A stretch of 64,000 nucleotides of DNA, taken from Nocardia acidivorans NBRC 108247 (lineage in GTDB: Bacteria; Actinomycetota; Actinomycetes; Mycobacteriales; Mycobacteriaceae). Shown here in pieces: positions 63,380-64,000 of this stretch (the first letter of the stretch is position 1; every line of letters starts with the position of its first letter). The notes under the pieces were generated by a model. That model was not told the origin of the DNA and searched no databases. It saw only the letters and a list, made by a program, of their open reading frames with translations. The position numbers and the translations under genes are program-made. The stretch is from assembly GCF_001625085.1 (NCBI RefSeq), contig NZ_BDAW01000014.1:124001-188000 (forward strand), read 5' to 3'.

Positions 63380-63580
63380 TCACCTCCTACGGCTGTCCCG
63401 AGCATCGAAAGTGGCTTTAGTCGTCGTACAGGTGGTCATCCGCGTGGATGAATCCCCGAACGTCGGCAACGAGTTCGGTGGAGTGAAGTTGAAGATGAAG
63501 CGGGCGATCGCAAGCACGCTCACCGCGATGGCGGCGAAGCTGGATATCAAGCTGATGAGCGTTACCGCTAGCCAACGCAT
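63380..63580 (-). CDS. Small membrane protein, 66 residues
   Basis: ATG at 63580 with GAGGGGATCC upstream, overlapping the preceding gene by 13 bases. One hydrophobic span (WLAVTLISLISSFAAIAVSV) then a polar tail with Cys and Arg. Host gene; family unknown. Confidence 0.55.
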   Translation of the reverse strand: MRWLAVTLISLISSFAAIAVSVLAIARFIFNFTPPNSLPTFGDSSTRMTTCTTTKATFDARDSRRR

Positions 63581-63948
63581 ACGGACGGATCCCCTCGCCG
63601 GTATTGCTCGAACTGGCGCTTGATCGACTTCGTCAGCGGGGTGCACCAACGAAACACCTGCGCCGGTTCGATCGTGGCTAGCTCCGCGATCTCGGTCGCC
63701 GGATCTTCCGATCCGCCTACGTGTTCGAGCGTCGGCGTGATCAACAACGGGGCATCTTGCGAGTGCAGTACGCCGTAGAGGATGGCCGTTTGGCTGATGG
63801 TGGTCCAGACGCCTTTGACGGTCCGCACCACCCGCGCATCGAGTTCTGTAGCTCGTTGGCAGGCTTGACGCTCGGCGCGGTCGAGCGCGACCGGATCGGC
63901 CAGCAGCGAAGTGTCCAGCCACACAACCGCTCTCACCTCGCGCCTCAT
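63568..63948 (-). CDS. Hypothetical host protein, 126 residues
   Basis: The ATG at 63948 forms an ATGA overlap with the stop of the gene before it. VVWLDTSLLADPVALDRAERQA resembles the start of a PIN-like domain, but the other acidic PIN residues are not clear. Ends QFEQYRRGDPSVCVG. Possibly the second gene of a small host operon; an open frame also runs upstream to the window edge. Confidence 0.55.
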   Translation of the reverse strand: MRREVRAVVWLDTSLLADPVALDRAERQACQRATELDARVVRTVKGVWTTISQTAILYGVLHSQDAPLLITPTLEHVGGSEDPATEIAELATIEPAQVFRWCTPLTKSIKRQFEQYRRGDPSVCVG

Positions 63949-64000
63949 CGCATCAACCTCGGTTCGGTCGCCCCCTGCCGTTCGAGGTACTCGGAAGCGG
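63945..64000 (-). CDS. 3' end of a host gene (partial)
   Basis: Last 17 codons visible, ending ASEYLERQGATEPRLMR then TGA that overlaps the next ATG. The overlap is the reason to choose this frame. The rest is outside the window. Confidence 0.5.
   Translation of the reverse strand, partial: ASEYLERQGATEPRLMR

Noticed and set aside
63030..63623. 197-codon rightward frame in the right flank
   Set aside because: Runs through the terminator hairpin and antisense to two leftward frames with overlapping stop and start signals; no Shine-Dalgarno.

Overview
The window is a high-GC actinomycete chromosome carrying one complete, apparently intact prophage of about 59.9 kb. A mycolic-acid-containing host (Nocardia, Rhodococcus, Gordonia or a relative) is the best guess. 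The reasons are the base composition, the GTG/TTG starts, the Wbl-type regulator, and above all a LysB-type mycolylarabinogalactan esterase gene, which only makes sense in a mycolata host. Genus cannot be settled from the sequence alone.

Left flank (1-3099): the 5' part of a membrane protein gene, a membrane-anchored Gly/Asp-repeat protein, a GGDEF diguanylate cyclase, then tRNA-Gly(TCC) and tRNA-Pro(TGG). The prophage is bounded by a perfect 138-bp direct repeat (3100-3237 and 62853-62990). The repeat starts in the anticodon loop of tRNA-Gly and runs through tRNA-Pro. A tyrosine integrase gene lies just inside the right end. Right flank (62991-64000): a terminator hairpin and three leftward genes, the last cut by the window edge.

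Prophage layout: (1) 3.5-9.1 kb, a RelE-type toxin with a Phd/YefM antitoxin (leftward), then rightward small early genes, a DUF2786 protein, a UvrD-like helicase, a small HTH protein and a DUF2637 membrane/HTH protein. (2) 9.1-32.1 kb, leftward structural and lysis genes. In transcription order these are terS, terL, portal, minor head protein, scaffold, capsid, head-tail joining proteins, tail tube, two tail-assembly chaperones, tape measure, tail proteins, LysA amidase, holins and fibre-like tail proteins. A lipoprotein gene is inserted on the opposite strand. (3) 32.5-37.9 kb, a cargo cassette with no obvious phage role: Nudix, P-loop ATPase, DEDDh exonuclease, radical SAM and a resolvase-like protein, divergent from an HTH/TPR regulator and a RibD-type reductase. 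(4) 37.9-46.5 kb, small genes, an HNH protein, a methyltransferase/ParB/PAPS-reductase-like/ParB cluster, RusA, a Wbl fusion and LysB. (5) 46.5-58.5 kb, a metallophosphoesterase, SSB, many small zinc-binding proteins, a replication initiator-like protein and a recombination pair (Sak4-like ATPase, YqaJ-like exonuclease). (6) 58.6-62.7 kb, an excisionase-like HTH, a divergent XRE repressor candidate, a second XRE regulator, an ImmA-like protein and the integrase.

The strongest unexplained signal is regulatory. Twenty hairpins, all with the same six-base loop CCGCCA on the sense strand but with stems that differ in sequence while keeping their pairing, sit mostly 15-30 bases upstream of early-gene starts, usually followed by a GAAAGGAACCA Shine-Dalgarno box. 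Six of the genes (five strongly, one weakly) also have a 17-bp palindrome TACATACnnnGTATGTA upstream. A separate set of ACTnCGCA half-sites, often 10-11 bp apart, marks the repressor region and two other early promoters. Together these look like a layered early-gene control system. The cargo cassette and the ParB/PAPS-reductase cluster are the other places to look for new biology.
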